A stretch of 64,000 nucleotides of DNA from UBA668 sp038328705 (GCA_038328705.1 JBBQMG010000001.1:1-64000), one strand, 5' to 3'. Positions 48,586 to 58,207 are shown, numbered from the stretch's first letter. Made by a program: numbers and translations. The notes: generated from the sequence alone by a model not told the origin.

Positions 48586-51500
48586 TGGTCGTCCTCGGTC
48601 AACAGTTCATCGGGGCGCAGGCCGAAGGCGAGGCGCAATTGATCGGTGTCGAGGTCCGCCATCGAACTGCCCTTGGGCAATACCAACTGGGCGATGTGGC
48701 GCTTCCCGGCGACCACTTCCTCGACCTTCTCGTCAACCGTGCCCGGGCACACCAGACGATGCGAGATGACGGTCTTGCTCTGGCCAATTCTCCATGCGCG
48801 GTCGCGCGCCTGATCTTCTACGGCCGGGTTCCACCAACGGTCGTACAGCACGACGTGGTTGGCGTTGGTCAGGTTCAAGCCGGTACCGCCAGCCTTCAGC
48901 GACAGCACCATCGCGCCTGGGCCTTCCAATGCCTGGAAGTCCGCCACCATCTTGTCTCGCACGGTGCGGCTGAGGCTGCCGTCGTAACACGCGACCGGCG
49001 TGCCGGTGAGCGTGGTGAGGTGCTCGGCAAGGCGACGACCCCAGGTTGCGAAGTGGGTGAAGATCAGCACCCGCTCGCCTGATGCAAACACCGACTCGAC
49101 GATCTCCTCCAGGCGAGCCAGCTTGCCAGACCGACCGGCCAACGGCTGGCCGTCATCGTTGTAGGCGGCCGGGTGGTTGCAGATCTGCTTGAGGGCGGTG
49201 ATGGCGGCGAGGATTGCGCCTTCCTTCTTCTCCCCCAACTCGTTGGTGACGTTGAGCACCAGATCGTCGAGCACCGCTTGGTACAGACCAATTTGCTCGG
49301 GCGTCATCGTGCAGTGGTCGAGCTCGTCGATCTTGTCCGGCAGCTGAGCAGCCACTTCCGGCTCGGTCTTCGTGCGGCGGAACAGCAGGATGCCGTTGAG
49401 CGCCTTCAGCGCGGACTCGCTGTCGCCCGACATCTGCGAGACGAACGCCGGTCGTGGCCCGACCAGGCCGGGGTTGGTGAAATCGAGAATGGCCCACAGG
49501 TCGGCAACGCCGTTTTCGATCGGCGTACCGGTGAGCGCCAGCCGCGTATGGGCGGCGATGCGACGGAGCTGCTGGGCGGTGTCGCTGGCCGGGTTCTTGA
49601 TGGCCTGCGCCTCGTCGAGCACCATCGTGCGCCAGTCGGTCGCGGCCAACATGTCGACATCCCGCACAGCGGTCGCGTACGTCGTGATCACGATGTCGGC
49701 CTTCGCCAGTTGCGCGGCGAACTCATCGGCCTCGGAACGCGAGTTTCCGTGGTGCACGAGGACGCGCAGACCTGGTGAAAAGCGAGCAGCCTCGGCGGCC
49801 CAGTTACCGACAACGGCCGCCGGTGCGATGACCAGCGTGGTGCCATTGCCGGCAGTGCGAGCGAGATGGGCGAGCACGGTGGGCGTCTTACCCAACCCCA
49901 TGTCGAGTGCCAAGCAACCGCCAAGCTCGGCGGCATCGAGGAAGCCGATCCACGACAGCGCCTCGGTCTGGTACGACCGCAACGCGCCGACGAAACCCTC
50001 CGGCGGGGTGACCGGCGCAGCCGACGCTTCACTGGCGCGTTGCAGCACATCGTTGGCCCAGCTCTGACCCTGCACCACGATGCCGCCGGCGAGACCAGAG
50101 GTGTCGAGACCCATGCTGTGGCGCAGGATCTCCGCGCCTGTCATCTTGGTGGTGGATTCGCGCTCGGCCAACGCAGCGGCGGCCTTCTCCAGATCGACGC
50201 GATCCAGCTCGACCCACTTCCCGCGCGAGTGAACGAGCGGGCGAGCCTGCTTGGCGAGCCGCGCAACTTCGCCTGCGGACAGCTCGACATCGTCGAAGAG
50301 CACCGACCACGCAACATTGGACAGCTGCTGCGCACCGACGACAGAACCGGCCGATTCTTCTGCGAACAGCCGCAGCGACGGTGTTGCCTTGCGACGCGAG
50401 ATCAATGGGGCACGAACATCGAAACCGGTGGTGACCAATGTGGGGCCGACCATGGTGAGGAAGTCCCATGCTTCGTCCTGACTGAGCGCCAACTGTCCTC
50501 GTGCCTTCACGCCGGCGCGGCCGAGCGCAGGGAAGATGCGGCCGAGTCGGGTCCATTCCGCCAGCGCCGCACGACCACCATCTGGCGCTCGCAGCGCTTC
50601 GTCGATGGGGATCGTCTTGCCCTTGGCCTGCTTCACGTGCACAGCCATCAACCACACGCCGCCAACGCCCGGCGGGTCGAGCTGCACGACCAAGCGAACG
50701 TGACCCGTGTCGGTGACTGAACGGGTCCACTGGTCGAAGCGGCGAGACATGTCGCGAGCCAGCGAGGCATCGGCGGGGAACGGCGCGCCATCGATACGAG
50801 CGAGCAGTGAGTCGCCCAAATCGGTGATGGTCTTCGCGGCCGGCGGCTGGGCCTTCAGCTCCATGCGCTCGGCCGATTCGCTCATGATCGCGTCGATGAC
50901 GGCACCGATGATCGAGACCGTCACGGTGTGCCCCGCGCCCAACTCCACAGCGGTGACGGTCGCCGGCATGACCGCCGCCAATTCATCCAGCGAGGCGCGG
51001 CTGATGTACGCAGGAATCCAACGAACCGCAGCGTCGGTGCCGTGACCATCGCGGCGAGCACTGACACGTACGCTGGGAACGATGGCGCCCCGTACAGCAA
51101 GACGCACACCCTCGACGGCGACCCTGCCCAACCACAGCAGGCTGGGGCCGACACCCTCTGGCGCGGCGTTGCCACCGACCGAGACGAGCCAACCGAGCGC
51201 GCCGCGCATTGGGATGGAAAGCGCTTCAGCTTTCATGCCGTTGGGCAGTGCGACACCGGGGTGCACTTCCCAGCCGTGCGGCGGGCCGTCGACCGCCTGC
51301 AAGCAATCGGCGAGTGCGTCGTTGTCGGCAGGTTCGGTACCTCGACCGGCGGCCCACACGATGACGCGACCATCGGCCCACGACGCCTGCAACTGCACTT
51401 CACCCGGCTCGAGATACTCCCACGAGATGGAGTCGTCGTCATCGAGTTCCGCCAGAATCGGCGACGGCGGCAGCGGCTTGAGGCGGGCGGCCGTGCGGTG

Positions 51501-51722
51501 CAAGCTCTTCAGTGTCTCCGCAAAGTCAGCAACTACCTGGTCTCGCTCGTCACCGGAGATACCACGCACATTGGCCAGGTCCTCCTCGGCATCGCCGATG
51601 AGGCGGTCGAGCACCGCCAACGACATGGTCTCGTCGCTCTCGAACAACGCCAGATCGTCGGGCGCGCAGCGACCGTCAGCGATGGACCAGATAGCCGCTT
51701 CGAGTTGTCGTACCTCAGCCAT
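48582..51722 (-). CDS. SNF2/RapA-like DEAD/DEAH helicase
   Basis: A 1046-residue SNF2-family ATPase. Its C-terminal half is the motor: motif I DMGLGKTPTVLAHLA (about residue 620), motif II DEAQAIKNP, motif III LTGTPIENG, motif V KAGGTGLNLTNANHV and motif VI DQARDRAWRIGQ. These are canonical SNF2 motifs. The N-terminal 500 residues match the DUF3670/SNF2-associated region of actinobacterial and cyanobacterial HepA-like proteins. It probably remodels nucleoprotein or recycles RNA polymerase; no nuclease or methylase partner is adjacent, so a phage-defence role is not supported here. The ATG is at 51722. It overlaps the small downstream gene by 4 nt. Confidence 0.92.
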   Translation of the reverse strand: MAEVRQLEAAIWSIADGRCAPDDLALFESDETMSLAVLDRLIGDAEEDLANVRGISGDERDQVVADFAETLKSLHRTAARLKPLPPSPILAELDDDDSISWEYLEPGEVQLQASWADGRVIVWAAGRGTEPADNDALADCLQAVDGPPHGWEVHPGVALPNGMKAEALSIPMRGALGWLVSVGGNAAPEGVGPSLLWLGRVAVEGVRLAVRGAIVPSVRVSARRDGHGTDAAVRWIPAYISRASLDELAAVMPATVTAVELGAGHTVTVSIIGAVIDAIMSESAERMELKAQPPAAKTITDLGDSLLARIDGAPFPADASLARDMSRRFDQWTRSVTDTGHVRLVVQLDPPGVGGVWLMAVHVKQAKGKTIPIDEALRAPDGGRAALAEWTRLGRIFPALGRAGVKARGQLALSQDEAWDFLTMVGPTLVTTGFDVRAPLISRRKATPSLRLFAEESAGSVVGAQQLSNVAWSVLFDDVELSAGEVARLAKQARPLVHSRGKWVELDRVDLEKAAAALAERESTTKMTGAEILRHSMGLDTSGLAGGIVVQGQSWANDVLQRASEASAAPVTPPEGFVGALRSYQTEALSWIGFLDAAELGGCLALDMGLGKTPTVLAHLARTAGNGTTLVIAPAAVVGNWAAEAARFSPGLRVLVHHGNSRSEADEFAAQLAKADIVITTYATAVRDVDMLAATDWRTMVLDEAQAIKNPASDTAQQLRRIAAHTRLALTGTPIENGVADLWAILDFTNPGLVGPRPAFVSQMSGDSESALKALNGILLFRRTKTEPEVAAQLPDKIDELDHCTMTPEQIGLYQAVLDDLVLNVTNELGEKKEGAILAAITALKQICNHPAAYNDDGQPLAGRSGKLARLEEIVESVFASGERVLIFTHFATWGRRLAEHLTTLTGTPVACYDGSLSRTVRDKMVADFQALEGPGAMVLSLKAGGTGLNLTNANHVVLYDRWWNPAVEDQARDRAWRIGQSKTVISHRLVCPGTVDEKVEEVVAGKRHIAQLVLPKGSSMADLDTDQLRLAFGLRPDELLTEDDQ

Positions 51723-51848
51723 TGCACTCCGTATGCGTAACCGTCTGAAGCCCGGGCCGCAGGTTTCCGCGGCGCAACGTGACTGTCAGCGACGGGTTGG
51801 AGGATACGCCGCAAATGCGTCGACGCGTTCAATCGGAGGGGATACTCG

Positions 51849-53033
51849 TCACATGCTGTCGCCGGTGAGGCGCCCGGCGATGTAGTGGTCGACGTCGTAG
51901 ACGTTGCGCTCGAGGTAGCTGAAAGGACCGCGCGCAGCGTCTTGGTGGTGCAGGCCGCGCCATACCCCCTCGATGATCGGCCGGTCCTCACCGTTGACCG
52001 CCACCAGCAACTCGAGGATGCGCGCGAGGTACGGCTCGCGGTCGAGTTCGGGGTCGTTCCACACCTCTGGCGCGATCGCGAGCGACCAGCGGATGTGCAC
52101 CTGGCCGACGCCCACCGGACTGAGCACCAAATACCACAGCCAGTCGGGCTGCAGCTGAATCACGTGCGTGGGATATGTCACAGTCAGCATCGTGCTGTGC
52201 CGCCACGGGCCATCCAGCACCTCGTTGGCGGCGTGCGCCACGCCGTACGTACTGGCCGGGTCGTCGACGGCGACGTGGTACGTGTAGCCCTCACCGCCGG
52301 GGTACACCGTCGTGCTGCCCGTGCTGTCGCTGTCCTTGGCAAACGTGTTCTTGTGCACTTTGAACACGTGGTAGGCGTCGAGGAAGTTCTCGGCCAGGCA
52401 CTTCCAGTTCGTGTCCCACTCGTCTGTGCCGCCGGCGACGGGCACGTAGCCCTCCATCCGATAGCGGCTGACGACATCGGTGAGACCGGCGACTCGGGGT
52501 GCGAGCGGCGTCGGTCGAGGCGACTGGTTGACGTAGACGAAGCCTTCCCACACCTCCGTCGCCAACTCCATCAGCCGATGGCTGTCGGGGTTGAACGGTG
52601 TCCCGTCGGCCTCGGTGGTTTGCTGCATGTATGGCGCAGCAATGCACTGGCCATCCAGCCGATAGACCCATGCGTGATACGGGCAGGTGATACGGGCGGT
52701 ACTGCCTTGTCCATCCAGCAGCGTCGCGCAGCGGTGCGCACACGTGTTGGTGAAGGCACGCACCACTCCGTCGTCACCGCGCACGACGATGACCGACAGC
52801 AGCGAATCGTCGTGCGGTGACGGAACTTCACGAGTCGCGTAATGGCCGTTCCTAGGTACGTCGGCGGTCCGCCCGACACACAGCCACTCGTTCGCGAAGA
52901 TGCGCTCGCGTTCCAATCGCAACACCGCCGGGTCGGTGTACGCAGCCGGCGGTAGCACCGTTGCTTGCTCGAGGGGAAGACCCGCGTGCGCGTTCAGTTG
53001 CTCGCGAAGCGACTCATCCAACTCGTTGGCCAT
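51849..53033 (-). CDS. Rieske-type aromatic ring-hydroxylating oxygenase, large subunit
   Basis: A 394-residue Rieske non-heme iron oxygenase alpha subunit. The Rieske [2Fe-2S] motif is CAHRCATLLDG with ITCPYHAWVYRLDG downstream (Cys-x-His, then Cys-x2-His) at about residues 83-105. The mononuclear iron site contains the 2-His set in AENFLDAYHVFKVHKNTF, with Asp before the first His bridging the two centres; the carboxylate ligand should lie in the later PELDREPYL region. A ferredoxin/reductase partner is not adjacent. The substrate could be an aromatic, sterol or quaternary amine compound (the shape is reminiscent of choline or betaine-type and KshA-type members), and it is not decidable here. 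The ATG is at 53033. Confidence 0.9.
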   Translation of the reverse strand: MANELDESLREQLNAHAGLPLEQATVLPPAAYTDPAVLRLERERIFANEWLCVGRTADVPRNGHYATREVPSPHDDSLLSVIVVRGDDGVVRAFTNTCAHRCATLLDGQGSTARITCPYHAWVYRLDGQCIAAPYMQQTTEADGTPFNPDSHRLMELATEVWEGFVYVNQSPRPTPLAPRVAGLTDVVSRYRMEGYVPVAGGTDEWDTNWKCLAENFLDAYHVFKVHKNTFAKDSDSTGSTTVYPGGEGYTYHVAVDDPASTYGVAHAANEVLDGPWRHSTMLTVTYPTHVIQLQPDWLWYLVLSPVGVGQVHIRWSLAIAPEVWNDPELDREPYLARILELLVAVNGEDRPIIEGVWRGLHHQDAARGPFSYLERNVYDVDHYIAGRLTGDSM

Positions 53034-53140
53034 GACGTCGACGCTAGCGAACCGCAGCGCCGAGCCAGTCTGGCGCGTTACGTAAAGACTGGCGGGCTCT
53101 GGCCTGGGGTGTGAGCCCAGAGCTTTGACACAAACCCGGA

Positions 53141-53860
53141 TCAGACGTCGGCGACGAAGATGATGTCACCCGTGGCCGTCGGCGAGCCGGTGGCCGGCTC
53201 GACGGTGATGGCCCAGGCGGAAGGTTCTGCGGGTGCTTTCAACGTGTGGTGCACATTGCCGTCCTTGGCCGGATCCAACACGTACATCGCCGTCGAAGAG
53301 TTGGGCGTGATGAGCCACAGTTCGTAGGCCTTGTCGTCGGGAGTGGTCGGGAGGTCCTCACCCATCAGCACGGCCTGGCCCAGCGAGTTCGACCACGCCA
53401 CCCTGAACGTTCCCTGGGCACCGCCTTGGCTGTCCAGGCTGAGCACCTGCGAGTCGGTCTGCTCCATCACATGAGCAAGATCGGCTGCAAAGGTGTCCGA
53501 GTCGTCACCGCCTCGGAACGAGACGACTCCGACGACGATCATCACGATCGCTGCTGCGGCGGCGGCCATCGACATCAGGGAACGTGCGCGCCGCCGCTCG
53601 TCGAGAGCGACGACGGGTGCGACCAAAGGGGAGAGCTGGCGGGTGGTTGCCACTTCCGCCATCACCGCCGCCTTCAGCGACGTGGGCGGCGGGGCCACCA
53701 GGGAGTCGGCCACCTGCGTCAGCGTGTGGCGGAACTCCAGTACATCGGTGCGGCACACTTCGCACGCCCCGTAGTGGGCCTCGAACGCTGAGCGCTCGCG
53801 GTCGTCGAGGGCGTCGAGTGCGTACGCCGCGGCGAGGTGGTGGACGTCGATATCGGTCAT
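53141..53860 (-). CDS. rskA: RskA-like zinc anti-sigma factor
   Basis: A 239-residue membrane anti-sigma factor. The cytosolic N-terminus holds the anti-sigma zinc motif HYGACEVC (His29, Cys33, Cys36) after DALDDRERSAFEAHYG. One membrane helix lies at about 97-118 (MSMAAAAAAIVMIVVGVVSF). The extracytoplasmic RskA C-terminal domain covers about 125-239 (SLDSQGGAQGTFRVAWSNSL; KAYELWLITPNSS; HTLKAPAEPSAWAITVEPA). It holds the SigK-like factor inactive until regulated proteolysis. The ATG has GGGAGGTGAG just upstream and overlaps the sigma stop by 4 nt. Confidence 0.93.
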   Translation of the reverse strand: MTDIDVHHLAAAYALDALDDRERSAFEAHYGACEVCRTDVLEFRHTLTQVADSLVAPPPTSLKAAVMAEVATTRQLSPLVAPVVALDERRRARSLMSMAAAAAAIVMIVVGVVSFRGGDDSDTFAADLAHVMEQTDSQVLSLDSQGGAQGTFRVAWSNSLGQAVLMGEDLPTTPDDKAYELWLITPNSSTAMYVLDPAKDGNVHHTLKAPAEPSAWAITVEPATGSPTATGDIIFVADV

Positions 53861-54456
53861 GACTCACCTCCCAATTCATCTCGTAGACGGATCATCCCGT
53901 CGCGAATACGACTCTTGACGGTGCCTTCCGCGACTTCCAGCAACACAGCCACTTCTCGATAGGTATGGCCACCGAAGTAGGCCAGCTCCACAGCTTCACG
54001 CTGCAGCTCGGAGAGCTGCAGCAACGCACGTCGCACACGCACCTGATCCAACGATGACTCCACTTCCGCGGCAACCACATCACGCTCGACGCGGATTGTC
54101 TGGTTGGCGTCGCGGTCATGCCGCACACGTGAGGCTTGCTCGCTGCGCACTCGGTCTATCGCTCGACGGTGCGCCAGCGTGGCAGCCCACGTCTTCGCGT
54201 TGCCCTTGGTGCCGTCGAACCGAGCGGCGAGCCGCCACAGTTCGACGAACACCTCTTGGGCAACCTCTTCGGCCTGCGAGGGATCTCGCACCACCTTCAG
54301 CACTACGCCGTACACCAGGGGGGAGAGTGCGTCGTAGAGCTCGCCGAAGGCGGCCTGATCGCCGCGACCCGCACGGCGTAGCAGGTCGCCAAGTGGATCG
54401 TTGAGATCAGCCACCACGTCGACCGGCCGGGCACGCATTGCCCTCAAGACGCCCAT
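53857..54456 (-). CDS. sigK: SigK-like ECF sigma factor
   Basis: About 199 residues. Region 2 reads AAFGELYDALSPLVYGVVLK and EEVAQEVFVELWRLAARF, with NAKTWAATLAHRRAIDRVR continuing; region 4 reads LSELQREAVELAYFGGHTYR and EVAVLLEVAEGTVKSRIRDG. This matches SigK/SigL-type factors paired with RskA. The ATG at 54456 with GAGG four bases upstream is preferred over a TTG at 54468. A promoter resembling the SigK consensus (CCATCC, then CCGAAC) lies 46 nt upstream, so the operon is probably autoregulated. In mycobacteria SigK controls secreted MPT70/83-type proteins; no such gene is adjacent here. Confidence 0.92.
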   Translation of the reverse strand: MGVLRAMRARPVDVVADLNDPLGDLLRRAGRGDQAAFGELYDALSPLVYGVVLKVVRDPSQAEEVAQEVFVELWRLAARFDGTKGNAKTWAATLAHRRAIDRVRSEQASRVRHDRDANQTIRVERDVVAAEVESSLDQVRVRRALLQLSELQREAVELAYFGGHTYREVAVLLEVAEGTVKSRIRDGMIRLRDELGGES

Positions 54457-54501
54457 GGCGCCTCGCAATTCGTGTACTCGGAGGTGGTCGACATGCTCAT
54501 C

Positions 54502-54528
54502 GTTCGGAACTCGACCGGTTTTGGATGG
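54502..54528 (-). promoter_or_regulatory. SigK-type promoter upstream of sigK-rskA
   Basis: On the minus strand, CCATCC (54528-54523) and CCGAAC (54507-54502) are separated by 15 nt. This resembles the mycobacterial SigK consensus CCATCC and CCGAAT, with a slightly short spacer. The site sits in the gap before sigK, consistent with self-transcription. Confidence 0.6.
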
Positions 54529-54592
54529 GTGTCACGTCCTCTCACCCATTCAGTGTCGCTCGTGGAGTCCACTCTTGCGTAGCTTTAACGAC

Positions 54593-55099
54593 ATGACGGC
54601 TCACGGACTCGGACGCGCTGCGGCGCGCTTGGCGAACGCCGTCAAGCCGGCGACGACCAGGGCAACGGCCAAGGCCACTGAATTCGCCCACAACCTGCGC
54701 GCTCAGTTCGAGGCGGGCCAAGCATCAGCCGTCACCGACGAAGTGCAAGCAGCCGAAGTGGCCGATGCAATGCGTGGCGTCGACTGGGCGAAGGTACGCG
54801 CCTCGACAAGCGCAAAGAGTTCGGATGCTGCCAAGTCGATGAAGACGATGGCCGCCGAAGTCGACTGGGAAAAGGTGCAACCGGTGGCGGCGAAAGTGTC
54901 GAGTGCCCTGATCGCCGCCGTCGCGTCGGGGCAGATCGGCGTCGGCGGCCGCCTCGGCCCCACGGTCGCAAGGGCGATCATGAACGACCGCAACCTGGCC
55001 GGGCGGGTGAGCACGTCAATGGCCGATGACGACGTGACGCCACCGGACTTGCGCCACATCGTCATCGCCGGAGCCATCGACACCACCTCCAGCGAGTAG
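54593..55099 (+). CDS. Hypothetical protein, Ala-rich, divergent from sigK
   Basis: A 168-residue soluble, Ala-rich protein with helical character. It starts MTAHGLGRAAARLANAVKPA, and two near-repeats of about 35 residues follow (VADAMRGVDWAKVRASTSA and MAAEVDWEKVQPVAAKVSSA), each with a xVDWxKV core. A C-terminal segment (VARAIMNDRNLAGRVSTSMA) closes it. No named family is recognised. The ATG at 54593 follows a Shine-Dalgarno-poor region; upstream codons overlap the sigK promoter. It may be expressed from the same divergent gap of about 137 nt. Confidence 0.65.
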   Translation: MTAHGLGRAAARLANAVKPATTRATAKATEFAHNLRAQFEAGQASAVTDEVQAAEVADAMRGVDWAKVRASTSAKSSDAAKSMKTMAAEVDWEKVQPVAAKVSSALIAAVASGQIGVGGRLGPTVARAIMNDRNLAGRVSTSMADDDVTPPDLRHIVIAGAIDTTSSE

Positions 55100-55147
55100 C
55101 GCCAGACCCGAACGACCTGACCTCAACGACTGAGACGGCGACTTAGC

Positions 55148-56371
55148 TCAGAAGACGAAGCCTTTAGGGATGACGACGATGCCGTGGTCGCTGATGGTGA
55201 ACCGGGCAGCGTCGGCGGCAGCATCGAACCCGATGCGCTCGCCGGCCGGGATGATCACGTTCTTGTCGACGATGCAGCGATTGATTCGGGCACCCGGGCC
55301 GACCTCGACACCGGGGAACAGCAGGCTGTCCGTGACGTGCGCGTCGTGATTCACGCGCACGCCTGGTGAGGCAATCGAGCGCTCGACATGCGAGCCCGAC
55401 ACGATCGACCCGGCACACAGCAGGCTGCCATCCACGTACGAGGGTTCGCCACCGGCACCTCGGGAAATCTTCGCCGGCGGCAGTGGCTGATGACTGGTGA
55501 ACACCGGCCAATGGCTGTTGTACAGGTTGAAGATCGGCACCGGTGACAGCAGATCCATATTGGCGTCGTAGTACGAGTCGATGGTGCCGACGTCGCGCCA
55601 ATAGCCCTTCTCGCGATCGTCCTGGCCTGGCACGATGTTCGTGGAGAAGTCGTACACGTGGGCCACGCCCTCGGCGGTGAGCGCAGGAATGATGTGACCA
55701 CCGAGATCGGTGTGCTGACCGTCTTGTCCTGCCGGCGTCACGATGTCGATGAGCGTCTTGGTGGTGAACACGTAGTTGCCCATGCTGGCCAGGCACCGCG
55801 AATCGTCACCGATGATGGTGGGCGGGTTGGGTGACTTCTCGTGAAAGGCGACGATCTTGCCTTCCTCGTCGGCCTCGATCACTCCGAACGACTTCGCATC
55901 CTCGTAGCCAACAGGAATCGCGGCCACGGTGACGCCCGCGCCGGACTCCAAGTGCTGATCGACCATCTGGCGGACGTCCATGCGATAGATGTGGTCGGCA
56001 CCGAACACGCACACAACGTCTGGCATCTCATCGGTGATCAGGTTGAGGTTCTGGTAGATGGCATCGGCTGAACCGGCGAACCAGTGCGGCCCACGACGCA
56101 TCTGGGCAGGCACCGGCGTCACATAGTTGCCGAGCAGACCACTGAACCGCCAGGTCTGGCTGATGTGCCGGTCGAGGCTGTGGCTCTTGTACTGCGTCAG
56201 GACCACGATCTTGAGAAAGCGCGAGTTGGCGAAGTTCGACAACGCGAAGTCGATGATTCGGTAGCTGCCACCGAAGGGCACAGCTGGCTTGGCGCGGTCC
56301 TCCGTGAGGGGCAGCATGCGCTTCCCCTCTCCACCAGCGAGGACGATGACGAGCACCTTGGGTTCGGCCAT
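55148..56371 (-). CDS. glgC: Glucose-1-phosphate adenylyltransferase
   Basis: A 407-residue ADP-glucose pyrophosphorylase that makes ADP-glucose from glucose-1-phosphate and ATP for glycogen or maltodextrin synthesis. The nucleotide-binding start is VLAGGEGKRMLPLTEDRAKP with the AVPFGGSYRIID segment. The sugar-phosphate site contains VFGADHIYRMD and a FHEKSPNPP region, and the left-handed beta-helix C-terminus (HDAHVTDSLLFPGVEVGPGA; VDKNVIIPAGERIG) is intact. The ATG at 56371 is preferred over 56410. It is divergent from glgA across 57 nt, the usual actinobacterial arrangement. Confidence 0.96.
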   Translation of the reverse strand: MAEPKVLVIVLAGGEGKRMLPLTEDRAKPAVPFGGSYRIIDFALSNFANSRFLKIVVLTQYKSHSLDRHISQTWRFSGLLGNYVTPVPAQMRRGPHWFAGSADAIYQNLNLITDEMPDVVCVFGADHIYRMDVRQMVDQHLESGAGVTVAAIPVGYEDAKSFGVIEADEEGKIVAFHEKSPNPPTIIGDDSRCLASMGNYVFTTKTLIDIVTPAGQDGQHTDLGGHIIPALTAEGVAHVYDFSTNIVPGQDDREKGYWRDVGTIDSYYDANMDLLSPVPIFNLYNSHWPVFTSHQPLPPAKISRGAGGEPSYVDGSLLCAGSIVSGSHVERSIASPGVRVNHDAHVTDSLLFPGVEVGPGARINRCIVDKNVIIPAGERIGFDAAADAARFTISDHGIVVIPKGFVF

Positions 56372-56428
56372 GACCGGAATGTACCGCGTCCCTCGCACGC
56401 TCGGGTTCATCAGTTACGGTCTTTCGAC

Positions 56429-57901
56429 GTGAAGGTCCTGTTCGTCACCCCCGAGTGCTATCCGTTGGTGAAAACCGGCGGTTTGGCCGACGTTGCGGGT
56501 GCCCTTCCGTTGGCCCTGACACCGTTTGCCGTGGAGGCGCGAGTGTTGCTGCCTGGCTACCCAGGTGTGCGCGAACAGCTCACCGGCATGCGCAAGGTAG
56601 CGGCGCTGCCAAAGCTCTTCGGTGGCACCGGAACGTTGACTGCGGGCCGCACGGCCGATGGGCTCGAGGTGCTGCTGCTCGAGGCGCCCCACCTCTACAC
56701 CCGCACCGGTGGCGGCCCTTACCTCGATGCCGACGGCAACGATTGGCCGGACAACTACCTGCGCTTCGGGGCACTGTCATGGGTTGGCGCGGAGATCGCA
56801 ATGGGTCGGCTCGGCGATTGGCAACCGGAGTTGGTGCACTTGCACGACTGGCAGGCCGCGCTCACGGCGGCGTATCTGCACTTCGAGAAGAAGCCCCTCG
56901 ATTCACGGACAGCGCCGCCCACCCTGCTCACCATTCACAACCTGGCGTTCCAGGGCCTCTTCGGCACCGACACGCTGGCCGCCCTGCGTCTGCCCCCGGT
57001 CGCGCTTGCGCCCGGCGACACCGACTCGATGGAGTACTGGGGCTACCTCAGCTTCCTCAAGGCGGGTGTGATGTGGAGCACCCACCTCAGCACCGTCAGC
57101 CCCACATATGCCCGCGAGATCCGCACGCCCGACCAGGGCATGGGCTTCGACGGCTTGCTGCGCGCCCGGCCCGACCATCTCACCGGCATTGCGAATGGCA
57201 TTGACGACACGGTGTGGAACCCAGCCACTGACCCAGCGCTCGACAGCGTCTACTCGGTGCGACGACTGCCGGCGAAGGCCACCAACAAGGCTGCACTCCA
57301 GGTCGAACTGGGACTGCACGTTCGTGTCGAAGCACCGCTGTTCTGCGTTGTCAGTCGGCTCACCACCCAGAAGGGTCTCGACCTCCTGCTCGACGCACTG
57401 CCGCGACTGTTGGGCCGCGGTGCGCAGTTGGCCGTACTCGGTTCGGGCGAGCGCGCGCTGGAAGACGGTTTCCGCCGCGCCGCCGAGGAACACCACGGCA
57501 ATGTCTCGGTGACGATCGGATACGACGAGCCGCTGTCGCATCGACTGCAGGCGGGTTCTGACGCGATCATCGTGCCTTCGCGTTTCGAGCCGTGCGGGCT
57601 CACGCAGTTGTATGGCCTGCGCTATGGCACGCTGCCGGTGGTCGCTCGTGTCGGCGGGCTGGCCGACACGGTCATCGACGCCAACGCGGCTGCGTTGCAT
57701 GACGGGGTCGCCACCGGCTTCCAGTTCAGCCCTGTCGACGCCGAGCAGTTGGCCGCCGCCATCGAGCGCGCCTGCGACCTGTACGCCGACGCGCTCGCCT
57801 GGCAGCGAGTGGTGAAGCGAGCGATGACACGCGACGTCAGCTGGTCCAGTGCCGCCGGCGCCTACATCGACCTGTACCGCCACCTCACGACCGGCGCCTG
57901 A
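56429..57901 (+). CDS. glgA: Glycogen synthase (ADP-glucose type)
   Basis: A 490-residue GT5 glycogen synthase. The N-terminal KTGGLADVAGALPLAL motif binds ADP-glucose. The middle acceptor region includes PELVHLHDWQAALTAAYL and TIHNLAFQGLFG. The C-terminal GT-B lobe includes VVSRLTTQKGLDLLLDAL, IIVPSRFEPCGLTQLYGLRY and GTLPVVARVGGLADTVID with the catalytic Glu in FEPCGLTQ. This is the bacterial/plastid synthase type, not the actinobacterial GlgM/GlgE route. The start is GTG 56429. It transfers glucose from the product of GlgC. Confidence 0.95.
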   Translation: MKVLFVTPECYPLVKTGGLADVAGALPLALTPFAVEARVLLPGYPGVREQLTGMRKVAALPKLFGGTGTLTAGRTADGLEVLLLEAPHLYTRTGGGPYLDADGNDWPDNYLRFGALSWVGAEIAMGRLGDWQPELVHLHDWQAALTAAYLHFEKKPLDSRTAPPTLLTIHNLAFQGLFGTDTLAALRLPPVALAPGDTDSMEYWGYLSFLKAGVMWSTHLSTVSPTYAREIRTPDQGMGFDGLLRARPDHLTGIANGIDDTVWNPATDPALDSVYSVRRLPAKATNKAALQVELGLHVRVEAPLFCVVSRLTTQKGLDLLLDALPRLLGRGAQLAVLGSGERALEDGFRRAAEEHHGNVSVTIGYDEPLSHRLQAGSDAIIVPSRFEPCGLTQLYGLRYGTLPVVARVGGLADTVIDANAAALHDGVATGFQFSPVDAEQLAAAIERACDLYADALAWQRVVKRAMTRDVSWSSAAGAYIDLYRHLTTGA

Positions 57902-57947
57902 GGGACTATCGCTGGTACGGTTTGCGGGTGACAACTGAATAGCCCCC

Positions 57948-58085
57948 TGCGGGGTTGGGTGAAATTCCCTATCGGCGGTGAGAGCCCGCGAACCGCACAC
58001 GACGAACGCCATGCAAGTGGCTTGTGTGTGGCCGACTCTGTGTAATCCAGAGGCCGACGGTCATAGTCCGGATGGAAGCAGGTTG
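57948..58085 (+). promoter_or_regulatory. FMN riboswitch (RFN element) controlling the rib operon
   Basis: The aptamer core is conserved: GGTGAAATTCCCTATCGGCG near 57959, AGAGCCCGCGAAC next, then AGGCCGACGGTCATAGTCCG near 58051 and GATGGAAGCAGG. A variable arm lies between them. Downstream (58086-58207) a stem CGTTGCCG (58149-58156) with CGGCAATG (58183-58190) and TCCTGC (58160-58165) facing the Shine-Dalgarno GCAGGA (58195-58200) could hide the ribosome site when FMN is bound; this platform is inference. It precedes ribE by about 120 nt. Confidence 0.93.
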
Positions 58086-58207
58086 ACGTATGCGATTCGG
58101 TCGCGACGCCATGTCCATTTTGGACGGGCGACTCAGCCGTCTTGTTCGCGTTGCCGCACTCCTGCACACCTCCGCAGCGAACCGGCAATGAGAGGCAGGA
58201 CTGGCAC

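Noticed and set aside
48582..51722. The SNF2 helicase considered as part of a phage-defence island
   Set aside because: There is no nuclease, methylase, DISARM or similar partner nearby; its neighbours are a small coupled protein, an acyl-CoA dehydrogenase and a Rieske oxygenase.
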